From: Salinisphaera sp052044135
GTDB lineage: Bacteria > Pseudomonadota > Gammaproteobacteria > Nevskiales > Salinisphaeraceae
Reading direction: 5' to 3'
Assembly: GCF_052044135.1 (NCBI RefSeq)
Contig: NZ_JBQDYF010000006.1
Coordinates: forward strand, 62,001-126,000
DNA length: 64,000 bases
Position 1 is the stretch's first letter. Each line of letters starts with the position of its first letter. The notes beneath the pieces are model-generated. The model was not told the origin of the DNA and did no database searches. It worked only from the letters and a program-made list of their open reading frames with translations. Position numbers and translations under genes: made by a program. This document shows, piece by piece, positions 1-9,334 of the stretch.

Positions 1-71
1 GGGCGTCGATGCGCCGGGTCGATCGCAGCAAGCTCAGGAATCTCGACGAAGACGGCTGGGACGACTGGTAG
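1..71 (+). CDS. C-terminal end of an unidentified protein (partial)
   Basis: An open frame enters from the left edge and ends at the TAG at 69-71. The visible 22 residues are charged and end in an acidic, tryptophan-containing tail (DEDGWDDW). The stop lies three bases before the stop of the convergent FUSC gene, as expected for a real gene end. Too little is visible to name a family. I infer coding from the open frame and the tight convergent spacing only. Confidence 0.4.
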   Translation, partial: ASMRRVDRSKLRNLDEDGWDDW

Positions 72-74
72 CGC

Positions 75-2195
75 TCAGCCCGCGGCCCCGGCCGGTTCGG
101 CCAGCGGCGATTCGCCGTGCGCGAAGGCCTGAACATAGTCGGACAACGCCGAGGAGACCAGTTCCGCGCAGATTGCCGCCCGGATGACCAGCCGGCGCTC
201 GGCCGGGTTGGTCCCTGCTTCGCCGTGGCCCCGCAGACGCTCCGCCAGATCGTGCATGGCGCGGGCGCGATCGCCGATCTGCGCGATCGAGCCGGGGCGG
301 CGCCCGGCGAACAGGGCGCGCAGGGCGTCCAGCTCGCCGCGAATGTGCGCGTCCAGGCCGGGCGGCAGATTGATACGCTCGGCGAGCACCACCAGTGAAC
401 GCGCTTCCAGCCCGATGTTGATGGCCGCCAGTACGGCCTGGCGCGCCGAGAAGCGGAACGGCTCGTCGATCTCATCGAGCGCCAGCGCGTTCAGCCGGTC
501 GTACATCCGGGTTTCAAAGCGTTCGCGGCTGTGCCGCCCGCCGCCGGCCAACTCGTCGAATACGCCCAGCATCTGTTCGCGCAGCCGCTGGCGCGGCGAT
601 ACCGGCAGTACCAGCCGGAACGCCAGAACGGTCAACCCGATTGCGCCGAAAATGCCGAGCACGATCTGAATATAAGTGGTGAAACTGGGCAAGGCCCCGT
701 TCTGGACATGCACCAGCAGCGAGAACATCACCACCGAGATCCGCCCCGGCAGCGCCAGCCCCGGGTCGGGCACCGCCATCGCCAGCCCGCCGACGAAAAC
801 CACGGGCAGCATCGCCAGCATCAACATGGCGTAGCTGGCGGCCTGCGGCAGGACCAGAAAATCGATCACGAAGGCGGCCGCTGCGGCCATGGTCAGGCCC
901 TTGGCAAACCCGCCGGCGGCCGCGACCGGGTTGGGCAGGGTGGCGAAGATGGTGGTCAGCGCCGACAGCAGAATCATCAGCAGCACGGCCGGCAGCTGGT
1001 CGTGAAACTGCACCCAGAAAGCGCCGCCGAGCGATACGGCGGTGAGCGTGCGCAGGCTGTTGCGCAGCGCCTGACGCACGTCCATCGGCTGGCCGAATTC
1101 CGAGCGTCGGGAAATGTGATCACGCGGATGCTCACGCTCGGCGATCAGCAATCCGTGCGTCGTCATCGCCGCCCGGCCGCGGCTGGCCAAGCCCAGCGTT
1201 CGGCTCAACACCACGTAATCGGCCAGACTGCGAGCGTGGCCGTGTTCGGCGGGCTCGTCGGCCAACGCGCGGATGGCGTCGTGCGCTTCGTCGAACGCCC
1301 GTTTGGCACCCTGGGCGTCTTCGGGGTGTTCCGACAACCGATGCGCCGGCGCGGCGAGCGCGGCGACCGGACGGGTGTCGACGGTGTCGGTACGCCCGGC
1401 CAGGTAGATATGCAGCGACGAGGTTGCGCTGATCAGTGACAGAATGTCGTAATCCAGTCGCCGGGCGATCCGATCGAAGTTGGCGAACTGCGGGGCCTCG
1501 TAGCGCACGTATTGACGTGTCTGTTCGAGTGCAAGCGTCTGTGTTGCCAGCGCCTGCAGCGCGGGATGTGGGTCGTCCGTGCCGGCGACGCGCCCGGTCG
1601 TGGTCGATTGCCGTGACGATAATGCGGCCAGTCCGGCGAACTCGCGTCCCACATCCCGTAGCAGCGCGATCCGGCTGTTGAAGTAGTTGCGCATGCCGGT
1701 GGGCGGGGCGAACAGCACATTGACCACGGCGGTGACCATCGCCGCCAGCACGCATTCGGACACGCGCGCCACCGCGATATCGAACGGCGGCGAGGACAAC
1801 GTGTGCGACAGCATCACCGTGACCCCGGCAATGAACCCGGCGATGGCGAAACCATAGGACAGATTGTTGCGCAGCAGATTGGCCCAGAACGCACAGAAGG
1901 CCACCCAGATCGCCAGCGCGGCGGCGCTGAGCGCGTAGTACTGGCCGAAAAAACCCATGATGGCCAGGCCCGCGCAGCCGGCCACGATCGTGCCCGTGGC
2001 GCGGGCGAAGCCGCGGGCCACGGCCATGCCGGGCACCGGCTGGATCATCACCGCCACCTCCAGCGAGGCCCAGTAGGGCCGGTCCAGCTGCAGCCACATC
2101 GACAGATAAAGCGCGAGTGCGATCGCCGTGCACAGCCGCAGCGAGAACAAGAGCTGGTCGATGGAAGGCGTGAGCAGCCAGGCCAGACGCGTCAT
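75..2195 (-). CDS. FUSC/AaeB-family inner-membrane efflux protein
   Basis: This 706-residue protein has the layout of fusaric acid resistance / aromatic acid exporters. A block of about six membrane helices (residues about 15-165) is followed by a soluble segment, a second helix block (about 375-535) and a cytoplasmic C-terminal domain. The N-terminal stretch contains the DRPYWA segment typical of the family. Such proteins export aromatic or hydroxylated acids across the inner membrane, often with an HlyD-type partner, but none is encoded next to it. The natural substrate cannot be read from the sequence. It converges with the partial gene at the window edge. Confidence 0.82.
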   Translation of the reverse strand: MTRLAWLLTPSIDQLLFSLRLCTAIALALYLSMWLQLDRPYWASLEVAVMIQPVPGMAVARGFARATGTIVAGCAGLAIMGFFGQYYALSAAALAIWVAFCAFWANLLRNNLSYGFAIAGFIAGVTVMLSHTLSSPPFDIAVARVSECVLAAMVTAVVNVLFAPPTGMRNYFNSRIALLRDVGREFAGLAALSSRQSTTTGRVAGTDDPHPALQALATQTLALEQTRQYVRYEAPQFANFDRIARRLDYDILSLISATSSLHIYLAGRTDTVDTRPVAALAAPAHRLSEHPEDAQGAKRAFDEAHDAIRALADEPAEHGHARSLADYVVLSRTLGLASRGRAAMTTHGLLIAEREHPRDHISRRSEFGQPMDVRQALRNSLRTLTAVSLGGAFWVQFHDQLPAVLLMILLSALTTIFATLPNPVAAAGGFAKGLTMAAAAAFVIDFLVLPQAASYAMLMLAMLPVVFVGGLAMAVPDPGLALPGRISVVMFSLLVHVQNGALPSFTTYIQIVLGIFGAIGLTVLAFRLVLPVSPRQRLREQMLGVFDELAGGGRHSRERFETRMYDRLNALALDEIDEPFRFSARQAVLAAINIGLEARSLVVLAERINLPPGLDAHIRGELDALRALFAGRRPGSIAQIGDRARAMHDLAERLRGHGEAGTNPAERRLVIRAAICAELVSSALSDYVQAFAHGESPLAEPAGAAG

Positions 2196-2237
2196 GGCCG
2201 CTACTATGCCTGCGCCGCGGCGGCGGCGAAACGCGTC

Positions 2238-3137
2238 TCAGGCCTGCCGGGAGCGTGCCCGCTGTACGCTGAGCAGGGTGACGATGCCGATGATCAGGGC
2301 CATGCCGACGAGCTGCAGTGGCGCGAGCGTATCGCCCAGCACACCGACACCGAACAGCGCGGCGGTGACCGGCTCCATCATCGCGACCACCGAGGCCAGC
2401 ACGGGCGAGGTGTCGCGCAGCCCGGCGACATACAACGGAAACGACAGACCGCCACCGGCCAGCCCCAGGGCAACGAAAAGCCCGACATCGGCGGACCCCA
2501 GCGCGGCGCCGGCGCGCCCGATATCGATCAGCGGCAGCAGTACCACCACGAATACCGCAAAGGCGATCGCCAGCACCGATGGCGGCCGGCCGTATCGGGT
2601 GGCCTGACCGAAGCCGAAGATGAACACGGCATAGGACAGCCCGCCGCCCAGCCCGGCGAGAATGCCGAGCCACGACAGCTTGGCGGGATCGACCTGGAAG
2701 ACCCGGTTCAGCAGGACCACACCGAGAATGATCAGCGCCAGCGCGAGCAGTCGCGGCCAGCGCGGACGCTCGGTACGCATGACGAGCGCAGCGAGATACA
2801 CGTAAAGCGGCGCGGTATAGAGCAGCGTCGCGGCGACCGCCACGCTGGTATGCGCGATGCTGATGCAGTAAAACCCCAGATTGCCGGCGACGCCCACGCC
2901 GGCGATCGCCGACGCGGCGAGCATGCGCCAGTCCGGCCGGCGATACCGCCCCGGCGCCAGAAGCCACCAGCCCAGGATGAGCGCGCCGCCGATCAGGCCG
3001 CGGCAGAAGGCCACGAGCAGCGGTGCCCGGCCATGCTCGATGAGCAGACCGGACAGCCCGCCCGATAGGCCCCAGAACGCGGCCGCCGCGATGATCAGAG
3101 GCGGCCCGGACAGCCGCGACATCGGCATGCCCTGCAT
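2238..3137 (-). CDS. EamA (DMT) family transporter
   Basis: The 299-residue protein is almost wholly hydrophobic, with ten predicted membrane helices arranged as two EamA repeats (about residues 12-145 and 155-290). This is the usual size and plan of drug/metabolite exporters of the inner membrane. Two in-frame ATG codons, at 3135-3137 and 3120-3122, could serve as start; the longer form is given. The substrate is unknown. It follows the upstream minus-strand membrane gene after about 125 bp containing a strong hairpin, so it probably has its own promoter. Confidence 0.85.
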   Translation of the reverse strand: MQGMPMSRLSGPPLIIAAAAFWGLSGGLSGLLIEHGRAPLLVAFCRGLIGGALILGWWLLAPGRYRRPDWRMLAASAIAGVGVAGNLGFYCISIAHTSVAVAATLLYTAPLYVYLAALVMRTERPRWPRLLALALIILGVVLLNRVFQVDPAKLSWLGILAGLGGGLSYAVFIFGFGQATRYGRPPSVLAIAFAVFVVVLLPLIDIGRAGAALGSADVGLFVALGLAGGGLSFPLYVAGLRDTSPVLASVVAMMEPVTAALFGVGVLGDTLAPLQLVGMALIIGIVTLLSVQRARSRQA

Positions 3138-3191
3138 CGAAGCCAGTGCGTCTATGCTGCCGCATCGGGCGCAGCGACTGAACCGAACAGG

Positions 3192-3220
3192 GTTGAACGC
3201 CGTTTTCAGCGGCGTTCAAC
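3192..3220 (-). terminator. Hairpin terminator after the 3263-4213 membrane gene
   Basis: A perfect 11-bp inverted repeat (GTTGAACGCCG, 7-nt loop, CGGCGTTCAAC) lies about 40 bp past the stop of the upstream minus-strand gene and before the EamA gene. There is no long T tract on the minus strand, so it may act as an imperfect intrinsic terminator or an mRNA 3'-end stabiliser. Confidence 0.5.
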
Positions 3221-3262
3221 GCGCCGGCCGGCGCTCGATCCGGGCCGGGCCGGCCGGTCAGA

Positions 3263-4213
3263 TCAGAACTGCCACTGCATCACGATGGCGGTGGTGATCA
3301 GCAACGCCATGATCTGGTGGAACGCCACGATCGCGCCCGGGGCCTTGGGCTTGAGATTCACCGCCTGGAACAACAGGAAGCCCACGCCCACCTGCACCAG
3401 AACCAGCGCGAAGGCGACCGGATAGGTCGGCATGTACCAGCCCAGCGTACCGACCACCATCAGCCCGGCGATGCCATGCAGGGCCACGATCCATTGCGGC
3501 TTGCGCTCGGGCACGGTGAACTGGCCCAGCGCCTCGCCGAAGCCGCGCCCGCCGGTCACCACGCCGCCCATGAAGACGGCGAACAGCAGCGGATGGGTCG
3601 GGATGATGATCTTCAGATACAGCCCGAGCCCGATGTTGGCGTGCGCCAGCGGCAACAGATAGGCCATGAAAACCAGATAAGCGAGCAGGCCGTGGGTGCC
3701 GTGCACGATGGCCGGCGCGCGCCCGGCCAGCACATACAGCACGCCCATGCCGAACAGTGCCGTGGCCACGATCAAGCCGAGCCCGAGAAACATCTCGTAG
3801 GCCGGGTGCGTGATCGTGAGCGCCACGCCGACCAGGCCCACGAGTGTGGCCACCACACGGTGCGCGGCCTCGGGATCGCCGCGCAGCATGAGTACCACGA
3901 TGTTCTTGGTATACGGCCAGCGCGTGCCCAGCGCCAGGCCGAAACCGAAGCCCTCGACGATGCTGCCGAGCATGATCAGCACCGCGGCGAACACGACCTG
4001 CGCGACCAGTAGCCCGTGCGCGAGCTGGCTGCGCACGCCGCCGCCGAAGGTCAGCCCGTGGTACAGCCCGAGAATCACGCCCACCGCGAGCAGGCCGCCG
4101 ATGGCCAGCCCCACCGCGCGCACCAGCCAGGTCAACTCGCCTTCGACCACGTGATGGGGGTCGGTCGAGGGATCGCGCGATTGCTGCGCGGAACTCGCGT
4201 ATTCGGAAGCCAT
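3263..4213 (-). CDS. Polytopic membrane protein, unassigned (histidine-rich helices)
   Basis: The 316-residue protein starts at the ATG at 4211-4213, which has a clear GAGGA Shine-Dalgarno site eight bases upstream; longer in-frame starts lack one. It has about eight hydrophobic helices. Histidines recur in or next to helices (YHG, AHG, THP, VHGTHG, AHANIG, LHG, FHQI), a pattern seen in haem- or metal-binding membrane proteins such as the COX15/CtaA and cytochrome b groups. I cannot match it confidently to a family. The histidine pattern is seen; haem binding is only inference. It stands alone between hslO and the EamA gene. Confidence 0.6.
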   Translation of the reverse strand: MASEYASSAQQSRDPSTDPHHVVEGELTWLVRAVGLAIGGLLAVGVILGLYHGLTFGGGVRSQLAHGLLVAQVVFAAVLIMLGSIVEGFGFGLALGTRWPYTKNIVVLMLRGDPEAAHRVVATLVGLVGVALTITHPAYEMFLGLGLIVATALFGMGVLYVLAGRAPAIVHGTHGLLAYLVFMAYLLPLAHANIGLGLYLKIIIPTHPLLFAVFMGGVVTGGRGFGEALGQFTVPERKPQWIVALHGIAGLMVVGTLGWYMPTYPVAFALVLVQVGVGFLLFQAVNLKPKAPGAIVAFHQIMALLITTAIVMQWQF

Positions 4214-4558
4214 GATATTCCTCGTCAGGATCAGTCGATGAGGTCGGCCGGCGCTCGGGGCGGCCATGATGTATTCGATGCCTCGCGCGGGCAACTGGGA
4301 CGACGCGTGGCCCGCACGTGGCGATCCGGGCGGCCCCATGTGACCATGCCTGCGGATATACGCGCACGGTCGCGTTTCGGAGGCAATCGACGCGTCATCC
4401 CGGGCGCCGACAACCTATTATGCACCGCGTTGCCGCCGCCGGCCGCGCCCGGCGGCGATTTGCGCGGCGGCCCGAGCGCGAAACCGTGGCCGATGGGCTT
4501 CGACGCCCGTGGCTGTGGGGCGCGCAAGCCCTGCCCCGGGGCTGCGATCCGGGCGCGC
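4214..4558. other. 345-bp intergenic region, no gene seen
   Basis: This gap holds the leader of the 3263-4213 gene and the 3' flank of hslO, both on the minus strand. A GC-rich inverted repeat (GCCGCCGCCGG and CCCGGCGGC, around 4432-4455) may act as the hslO transcription end. Open frames here are short, GC-biased shadows without start signals. Confidence 0.5.
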
Positions 4559-5464
4559 TCAGTGCATGGTCGGCGAGGGCGCGTCCGGATTGTCGATCAG
4601 GGCCTCGACGTCGGCCGGGCTGAACACATAGGTAGTGTTGCAGAAGTGGCACTGGGTCTCGATCTCGCCGCGTTCTTTGATCAGGCCGCGCAATTCATCG
4701 GCGCCGAGCTGGTGCAGGGCGACGCCGAAGCGCTCGCGCGAGCAGGTGCAGGCGAACATCACCGGCGCCGGGTCGAACAGCCGCGGTTGTTCCTCGTGGA
4801 ACAGGCGATACAGCACGTCGCGGGCATCCAGGCCCGTGAGTTCGTCGTCGGTGATTGTGGCGGCGAGATGATTGAGCCGGTCCCAGGCATCCAGATCGGC
4901 ATCCGCGGCCAGCGAGATCGATTCAGCCGGCAACTTCTGCAGCAGCAGACCGGCCGCGCCCTGATCGTCGGCCGCGAGCCAGAGCCGGGTCGGCAGTTGT
5001 TCGGACTGTGCGAAGTAGGTTTCCACGCAGCCGGCGATGCTCGGCTGGTCGAGGGCCACAATGCCCTGGTAGCGCCGTCCTTCGCGCGGGTCGAGCGTGA
5101 TCACCACCTTGCCGTCGCCGAGCAATCCGTGCAGCGAGGTGTCGGCGAGGGCGGCCACGGCGTCGGGGTCGAAACGCGCGATGCCGCGCAGGCGCTGCGC
5201 GCGTTCGTGGTTGCCCGGATTGGATTCGGCCATCAACAGACTGACCGCGCCGTTGCCGCGGATCTCGATGCCGAGGGTGCCGTCGAGCTTGATCGTCGCG
5301 GTCAGCAAGGCGCAGGCCGCCAGCAACTCGCCCAGCAGGCGCTGGATGGGCTCCGGATAATCGTGGTTGGCGAGTGCCTCGTGGTAGGTCGATTCCAGTT
5401 GGGCTATCTCGCCGCGAACGGCGGTGCCGTCGAAGAGAAAACGTTGCAGTTGATCGGCGGCCAT
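4559..5464 (-). CDS. hslO: Hsp33 redox-regulated chaperone
   Basis: The 301-residue protein is a full-length Hsp33, the cytoplasmic holdase switched on by oxidation. The N-terminal folding core spans about residues 1-230. The C-terminal redox switch keeps all four zinc-binding cysteines: C-x-C in FACTCS and C-x2-C in CHFC. Under oxidative stress these form disulfides, release zinc and expose the substrate-binding surface. An AGGAG site lies nine bases before the ATG. It is monocistronic, with more than 300 bp free on both sides. Confidence 0.95.
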   Translation of the reverse strand: MAADQLQRFLFDGTAVRGEIAQLESTYHEALANHDYPEPIQRLLGELLAACALLTATIKLDGTLGIEIRGNGAVSLLMAESNPGNHERAQRLRGIARFDPDAVAALADTSLHGLLGDGKVVITLDPREGRRYQGIVALDQPSIAGCVETYFAQSEQLPTRLWLAADDQGAAGLLLQKLPAESISLAADADLDAWDRLNHLAATITDDELTGLDARDVLYRLFHEEQPRLFDPAPVMFACTCSRERFGVALHQLGADELRGLIKERGEIETQCHFCNTTYVFSPADVEALIDNPDAPSPTMH

Positions 5465-5872
5465 GCGGTCGTGCTCCTGAGTCCTGTGTCGACGAGATAG
5501 GCATCGCGGGCCGGTTATTCAACGTCGTCGCCCGGGCCGGCCCTGTCGCATCCGACGCCGCGGATTGGTCGCCGCGATCGCGCCGTGCCGCTCAACCAGG
5601 GTTGTTGCCGATAACCATCCCCACCGCGCCGCTGACTGGCGGCCGTCGGGCGCCACAGGCCGTGATTGACAGGGGCACGAGCTTTCTGGCGGCAATGGTG
5701 CCGGCGCATGTGCCGGCAAGCCGGTTCGACAGCGGGTCCGGATCACGGTCGCCGTCTCGACTGGCATGCGCTTACGATAACACTGCGATATCGAGCCGGG
5801 CACGACGCCCGCGGGTCGACGCGGTGGCATGTCGCGCCCGTGCTCAGGCCGCGGGTAAACCGCACCCATACG
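5465..5872. other. 408-bp intergenic region, no gene seen
   Basis: This is the stretch between the hslO start and the stop of the SDR gene. It should contain the hslO promoter. A TTGACA hexamer occurs at about 5666 on the plus strand but has no convincing partner -10 site. I found no conserved RNA, long inverted repeat or copy of the window's repeat families. Confidence 0.45.
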
Positions 5873-6697
5873 TCAGGTCATGCGCGCTTCGCTTTCCCGC
5901 CAGAGCGCGGCGGCCAGGTCCATATCGCGGGCGGCGGCCGTGGTTCGCGCCGGGCGGCGCTTGACGAAGTATTCGCCGCTGGTATCGCCCGCTTGTTCGG
6001 CGGTCGCCAGCCAGATGCCGGTATCCGCCCCTTCGGCCGGGCCGATCAGCACAGGCCCGAGCAGGCGCTGGATCGGCGTCGGCAGTTCGCGCCAGAGCCC
6101 GGTGGCGACCGCGCCGGGATGGAAGCAGTTGACCGTGACCCGCGTATCCGCCAATCGGCGCGCCAGTTCGCGCGTGAACAGGATGTTGGCGAGCTTCGCC
6201 TGGCCATAGGCCAGCACCGCTGCCCAATGCCTGCGCGGCGCGTCGAAGGTCTCGAAGCGCAGCCGGCCCAGCCGGTGCGCCAGCGACGCGGTGATCACGA
6301 TCCGCCCGGCGGGCGCGGCCACGACCGCCTCGCGCAGCCGCTGCACCAGCCGAAAATGGCCGAAATGCATGATGCCGATCATGGCTTCCAGCCCGTTCGG
6401 CAACGAGCGCGTGCCCTGGGTGTACAGCCCGGCGTTGAGAATCAGAACGTCGATGGTCGGCATGCGCTGGCGCAGTTGTTCGGCGAAGCGGTCGATGTCG
6501 GCGAAATCGCCCAGATCCAGCGCCATCGCCTCGATCCGGGCCGCGGGATGCGCCTCGCGGATCGCGCTGGCCGCGGCCTGCGATTTGGCCAGATCGCGCG
6601 AGGCGATGATCACGTGATCGCCACGAGCGGCCAGCGTGGCTGCCATTTCGCGGCCGATGCCGCTGTTGCCGCCGGTTATCAATACATTGCGCGCCAT
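5873..6697 (-). CDS. Short-chain dehydrogenase/reductase (retinol-dehydrogenase-like)
   Basis: The 274-residue form starts at the ATG of MARNVLIT at 6695-6697, just before the dinucleotide fold; upstream in-frame codons give an unlikely N-terminus. It has the SDR cofactor motif TGGNSGIG, a LNAG strand, the catalytic serine in ITASLAH and the YGQAK (YxxxK) motif. The layout resembles WW-domain oxidoreductase / retinol dehydrogenase type NAD(P)-dependent reductases acting on lipophilic alcohols or carbonyls. The exact substrate is unknown. A palindrome 25 bp upstream may be its operator. Confidence 0.85.
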   Translation of the reverse strand: MARNVLITGGNSGIGREMAATLAARGDHVIIASRDLAKSQAAASAIREAHPAARIEAMALDLGDFADIDRFAEQLRQRMPTIDVLILNAGLYTQGTRSLPNGLEAMIGIMHFGHFRLVQRLREAVVAAPAGRIVITASLAHRLGRLRFETFDAPRRHWAAVLAYGQAKLANILFTRELARRLADTRVTVNCFHPGAVATGLWRELPTPIQRLLGPVLIGPAEGADTGIWLATAEQAGDTSGEYFVKRRPARTTAAARDMDLAAALWRESEARMT

Positions 6698-6722
6698 ATC
6701 GAAGCCGCCCTGGCTACGGATG

Positions 6723-6740
6723 TTGTATTCGAATATACAA
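6723..6740. promoter_or_regulatory. Palindromic operator candidate between the SDR and idnD-like genes
   Basis: TTGTAT and ATACAA form a 6-6-6 inverted repeat around TCGAAT in an AT-rich island of an otherwise GC-rich intergenic region. The two flanking genes are divergent (SDR minus, dehydrogenase plus). The position suits a repressor site over the SDR promoter. No regulator gene is adjacent, so the cognate factor is unknown. Confidence 0.4.
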
Positions 6741-6867
6741 ACATATGCGGACGCCGCGTACATCACACGATTTGCGGTCGCCAACGCGGCGCTCGCACGA
6801 AACGGCACCAGGCGCTAGGTGTCCTGTGCTGGCATGATGACTGTCCGCGAAAAACGAGGAGATCGAC

Positions 6868-7893
6868 ATGCTTGCCTGCGTGATTCATGGCGTCGGCGAT
6901 CTGCGCCTCGACCCGGTGCCCGAGCGCAAGCTGGGCGCCCGAGAGGTGCGCCTGGCCCTGGCCTACGGCGGTATCTGCGGCTCCGACCTGCATTATTTCG
7001 CCGAGGGCCGGGCCGGCAATTCGATCCTGCGCGATCCCATGGTGCTGGGCCACGAACTGTCCGGACGGGTTGTGGAAACCGGTCCGAATGTCACCGATCT
7101 CGCCATCGGCACGCCGGTGGCCGTCAATCCGGCGCTGTCCTGCGGTGTCTGCCGGATGTGCCGGGCGGGCCGCACGAATCTGTGCTTTTCCATGCGTTAC
7201 ATGGGCAGCGCGGCCTGTCGCCCGCACACCGAGGGCGGCTTCGCCGAGCGCCCGGTGGTTGACCGCAGCCAGTGCGTCGTGCTGCCCGATGAGGCCGATC
7301 TGTCGCGCGCGGCGCTGGCCGAGCCGTACGCCGTCGCCGCGCATGCCGTGAACCGGGCCGGGGTGGCCGGGGCGCGGGTGTTGGTTACCGGCGGCGGCAC
7401 TATCGGTGCCTTGACCGCCATCGCCGCCCTGCGTGCCGGCGCCGCGGGCGTGACCGTGGCCGATATCCAGCCGGCTGCGCGCGAACGTGTGGCCGATCTG
7501 GCCGATGTGGCGGTGCTGGACGCCGCAGACGAGGACGCGATCGCAGCCATCGCTGCTGATCCGGCCTTCGACGTGGCGATCGAGGCGGCCGGGGCGGCGC
7601 CAGCGCTGAATACGGCCATGGCCTGCGTCGAGCCCGGCTCGCGCATCGTGCAGGTCGGGTTTCTGCCGACCGCCGGGGTGGATCTGAACCGTTTGCTCAC
7701 GCGCGAGATCGAGCTGCACGGCAGCTATCGCTTCGTCGACGAATTCGAGGGCGCCGTGGCCGCGGTGCTGGAAGACGATCGCCTGGCCTGCGCGATCACT
7801 GGCACCCATGCGTTCGATGATGCCGAAGCCGCCTTTGCCAGTGCCGCCGACAAGACGTGCCATCTCAAGGTCATGATCGCGACCGAGAGCTAA
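6868..7893 (+). CDS. Zinc-dependent alcohol dehydrogenase, L-idonate 5-dehydrogenase-like
   Basis: The 341-residue medium-chain dehydrogenase starts after a GAGGA site (ACGAGGAGATCGACATG). It keeps the catalytic zinc signature CGSD and GHELSG, a structural-zinc cysteine cluster (SCGVCRMCRAGRTNLC) and a Rossmann fold beginning VLVTGGGTIGAL. Overall it resembles L-idonate 5-dehydrogenases, which oxidise L-idonate to 5-ketogluconate. No gluconate or idonate pathway genes lie next to it, so the substrate is inferred from similarity only. It is divergent from the SDR gene and probably a single-gene unit. Confidence 0.82.
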   Translation: MLACVIHGVGDLRLDPVPERKLGAREVRLALAYGGICGSDLHYFAEGRAGNSILRDPMVLGHELSGRVVETGPNVTDLAIGTPVAVNPALSCGVCRMCRAGRTNLCFSMRYMGSAACRPHTEGGFAERPVVDRSQCVVLPDEADLSRAALAEPYAVAAHAVNRAGVAGARVLVTGGGTIGALTAIAALRAGAAGVTVADIQPAARERVADLADVAVLDAADEDAIAAIAADPAFDVAIEAAGAAPALNTAMACVEPGSRIVQVGFLPTAGVDLNRLLTREIELHGSYRFVDEFEGAVAAVLEDDRLACAITGTHAFDDAEAAFASAADKTCHLKVMIATES

Positions 7894-8024
7894 AGCGGGC
7901 CGCGCCGGGCTATGGCGCGCTTGTTACCAGAATGTACGGATAGTCGGCGCCCGGCGCTGTTGCTAGCGTGCGGCGTTTGGCGATCGCACGTCCGGGGCGC
8001 CGGGCACGCGCCGGGGAAACACGC

Positions 8025-9248
8025 ATGACCGCGTCGTCCAGCCGCATACCCCAGCCATCGCTGGCGCTTCTGGCCCTGATGATGGCGGTCGGGCCGTTCG
8101 GGGATACCGAGTACACCCCGGCGATGCCCGATATCGCCCACGCGTTGTCGACCGATTACGGCCTGGTGCAGTTCACCATGGCGGCGTATCTGTTCGGCGA
8201 TGCCGTCGGCGAGGTCTGCTACGGACCCCTGTCGGATCGTTTCGGCCGTCGGCCGGTGGCGCTGGTGGGCGCCGGCATCCTGTCGCTGGGCGCGCTGCTG
8301 TGCCTGGTGAGTGTGTCGATCTGGCCGCTGATCGGCGGCCGGCTGATCCAGGGCATCGGCGCCTGCGCCGGCGGCGTGATGGCCAAGGCGATGGTGCGCG
8401 ATGCCTTCGAAAAAGGCCGGCGCGAGCGCATCTACGCCAAGCTCAACGCGGCGTTCTCGCTGGCACCGGCGGTCGGCCCGGTGGTCGGGAGCCTGATTGC
8501 GCACGCCATGAACTGGCACGTGAACTTCGCCGTGCTGCTGGGGCTGTCGCTGACGCTCTGGGCGCTGGTCTGGTTCTTCCTGCCGGAGACGAATTTCGAA
8601 CGCAATCCGCGCGCGCTGGAATGGTCGGGGCTCTGGCAGGCCTATCGCAAGCCGTTGGTCAACAAGGGTTTTCTGTTCCACGCCGGGCTGAGCGGCTTGT
8701 GCATCGGCGTGGTCTACAGCGCGCTCATCGGCGCCCCGGATCTGGTGATCAACGTGCTGCACCTGGGCAGTATCGCGGTGGTGATCGTGGCGCTGGTGGT
8801 CCTCGTCGGCTTTGCCGGCGGCGCCGGGGCCTGTGCCCTGGCCAGCAGCCGGCTGCGGGATCCGACGGTCATCGGTGCCGGGCTGGCATTATTGCTGATC
8901 GGCTCGCTGGCCTTGATGGCGGTGGCGTTCATCGTTGGCAAGCAGGGCAATCTGGCGGAATATCTCGGGCCGGTCGCGGTGTGTTTTCCGGGTATCGGCC
9001 TGATCATGCCGGTGTCGACGGCCCAGGCCATGGCGCCGTTCAAGGATATCGCCGGGGCGGCGTCGTCGCTGCTGGGCTTCATGCGCATGCTGCTGGCCGC
9101 GCTCGGCACGATGACGATGGCGCTACTGCATCAGTCCAGCGTCTACGACATGCCGATCGTGTTTCTCGGGCTCACCGCGGCCGCGATCGTGGTATTCGCG
9201 CTGTTCCGGTTCACTGGGTCGGCCCGGCGCGAGCGGGCGCGACAGTAA
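8025..9248 (+). CDS. MFS multidrug transporter (Bcr/CflA-like)
   Basis: The ATG at 8025 begins a 407-residue protein with about twelve membrane helices. The loop 2-3 motif is present (LSDRFGRRPVAL), as is a DTEYTPAMPDI segment in helix 1 typical of the drug:H+ antiporter-1 (DHA1) group that includes Bcr and CflA. The longer frame upstream is arginine-rich and lacks a ribosome site. Such proteins expel antibiotics or metabolites by proton antiport. The substrate is unknown. Confidence 0.85.
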   Translation: MTASSSRIPQPSLALLALMMAVGPFGDTEYTPAMPDIAHALSTDYGLVQFTMAAYLFGDAVGEVCYGPLSDRFGRRPVALVGAGILSLGALLCLVSVSIWPLIGGRLIQGIGACAGGVMAKAMVRDAFEKGRRERIYAKLNAAFSLAPAVGPVVGSLIAHAMNWHVNFAVLLGLSLTLWALVWFFLPETNFERNPRALEWSGLWQAYRKPLVNKGFLFHAGLSGLCIGVVYSALIGAPDLVINVLHLGSIAVVIVALVVLVGFAGGAGACALASSRLRDPTVIGAGLALLLIGSLALMAVAFIVGKQGNLAEYLGPVAVCFPGIGLIMPVSTAQAMAPFKDIAGAASSLLGFMRMLLAALGTMTMALLHQSSVYDMPIVFLGLTAAAIVVFALFRFTGSARRERARQ

Positions 9249-9334
9249 GCCCGGCCCGGGCAGGACGATATTCTGGCGGGCCGGTGGTCCGCTGCGGCAT
9301 CATGGCGCTATTGTTCAGTATTGCGGAGGCGTGA

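Noticed and set aside
1132..3219. Long plus-length open frame of about 695 codons on the minus strand
   Set aside because: It runs out of frame through the real FUSC and EamA genes, is extremely rich in Arg and Ala, and has no homology-like motifs. It is a GC-bias shadow.
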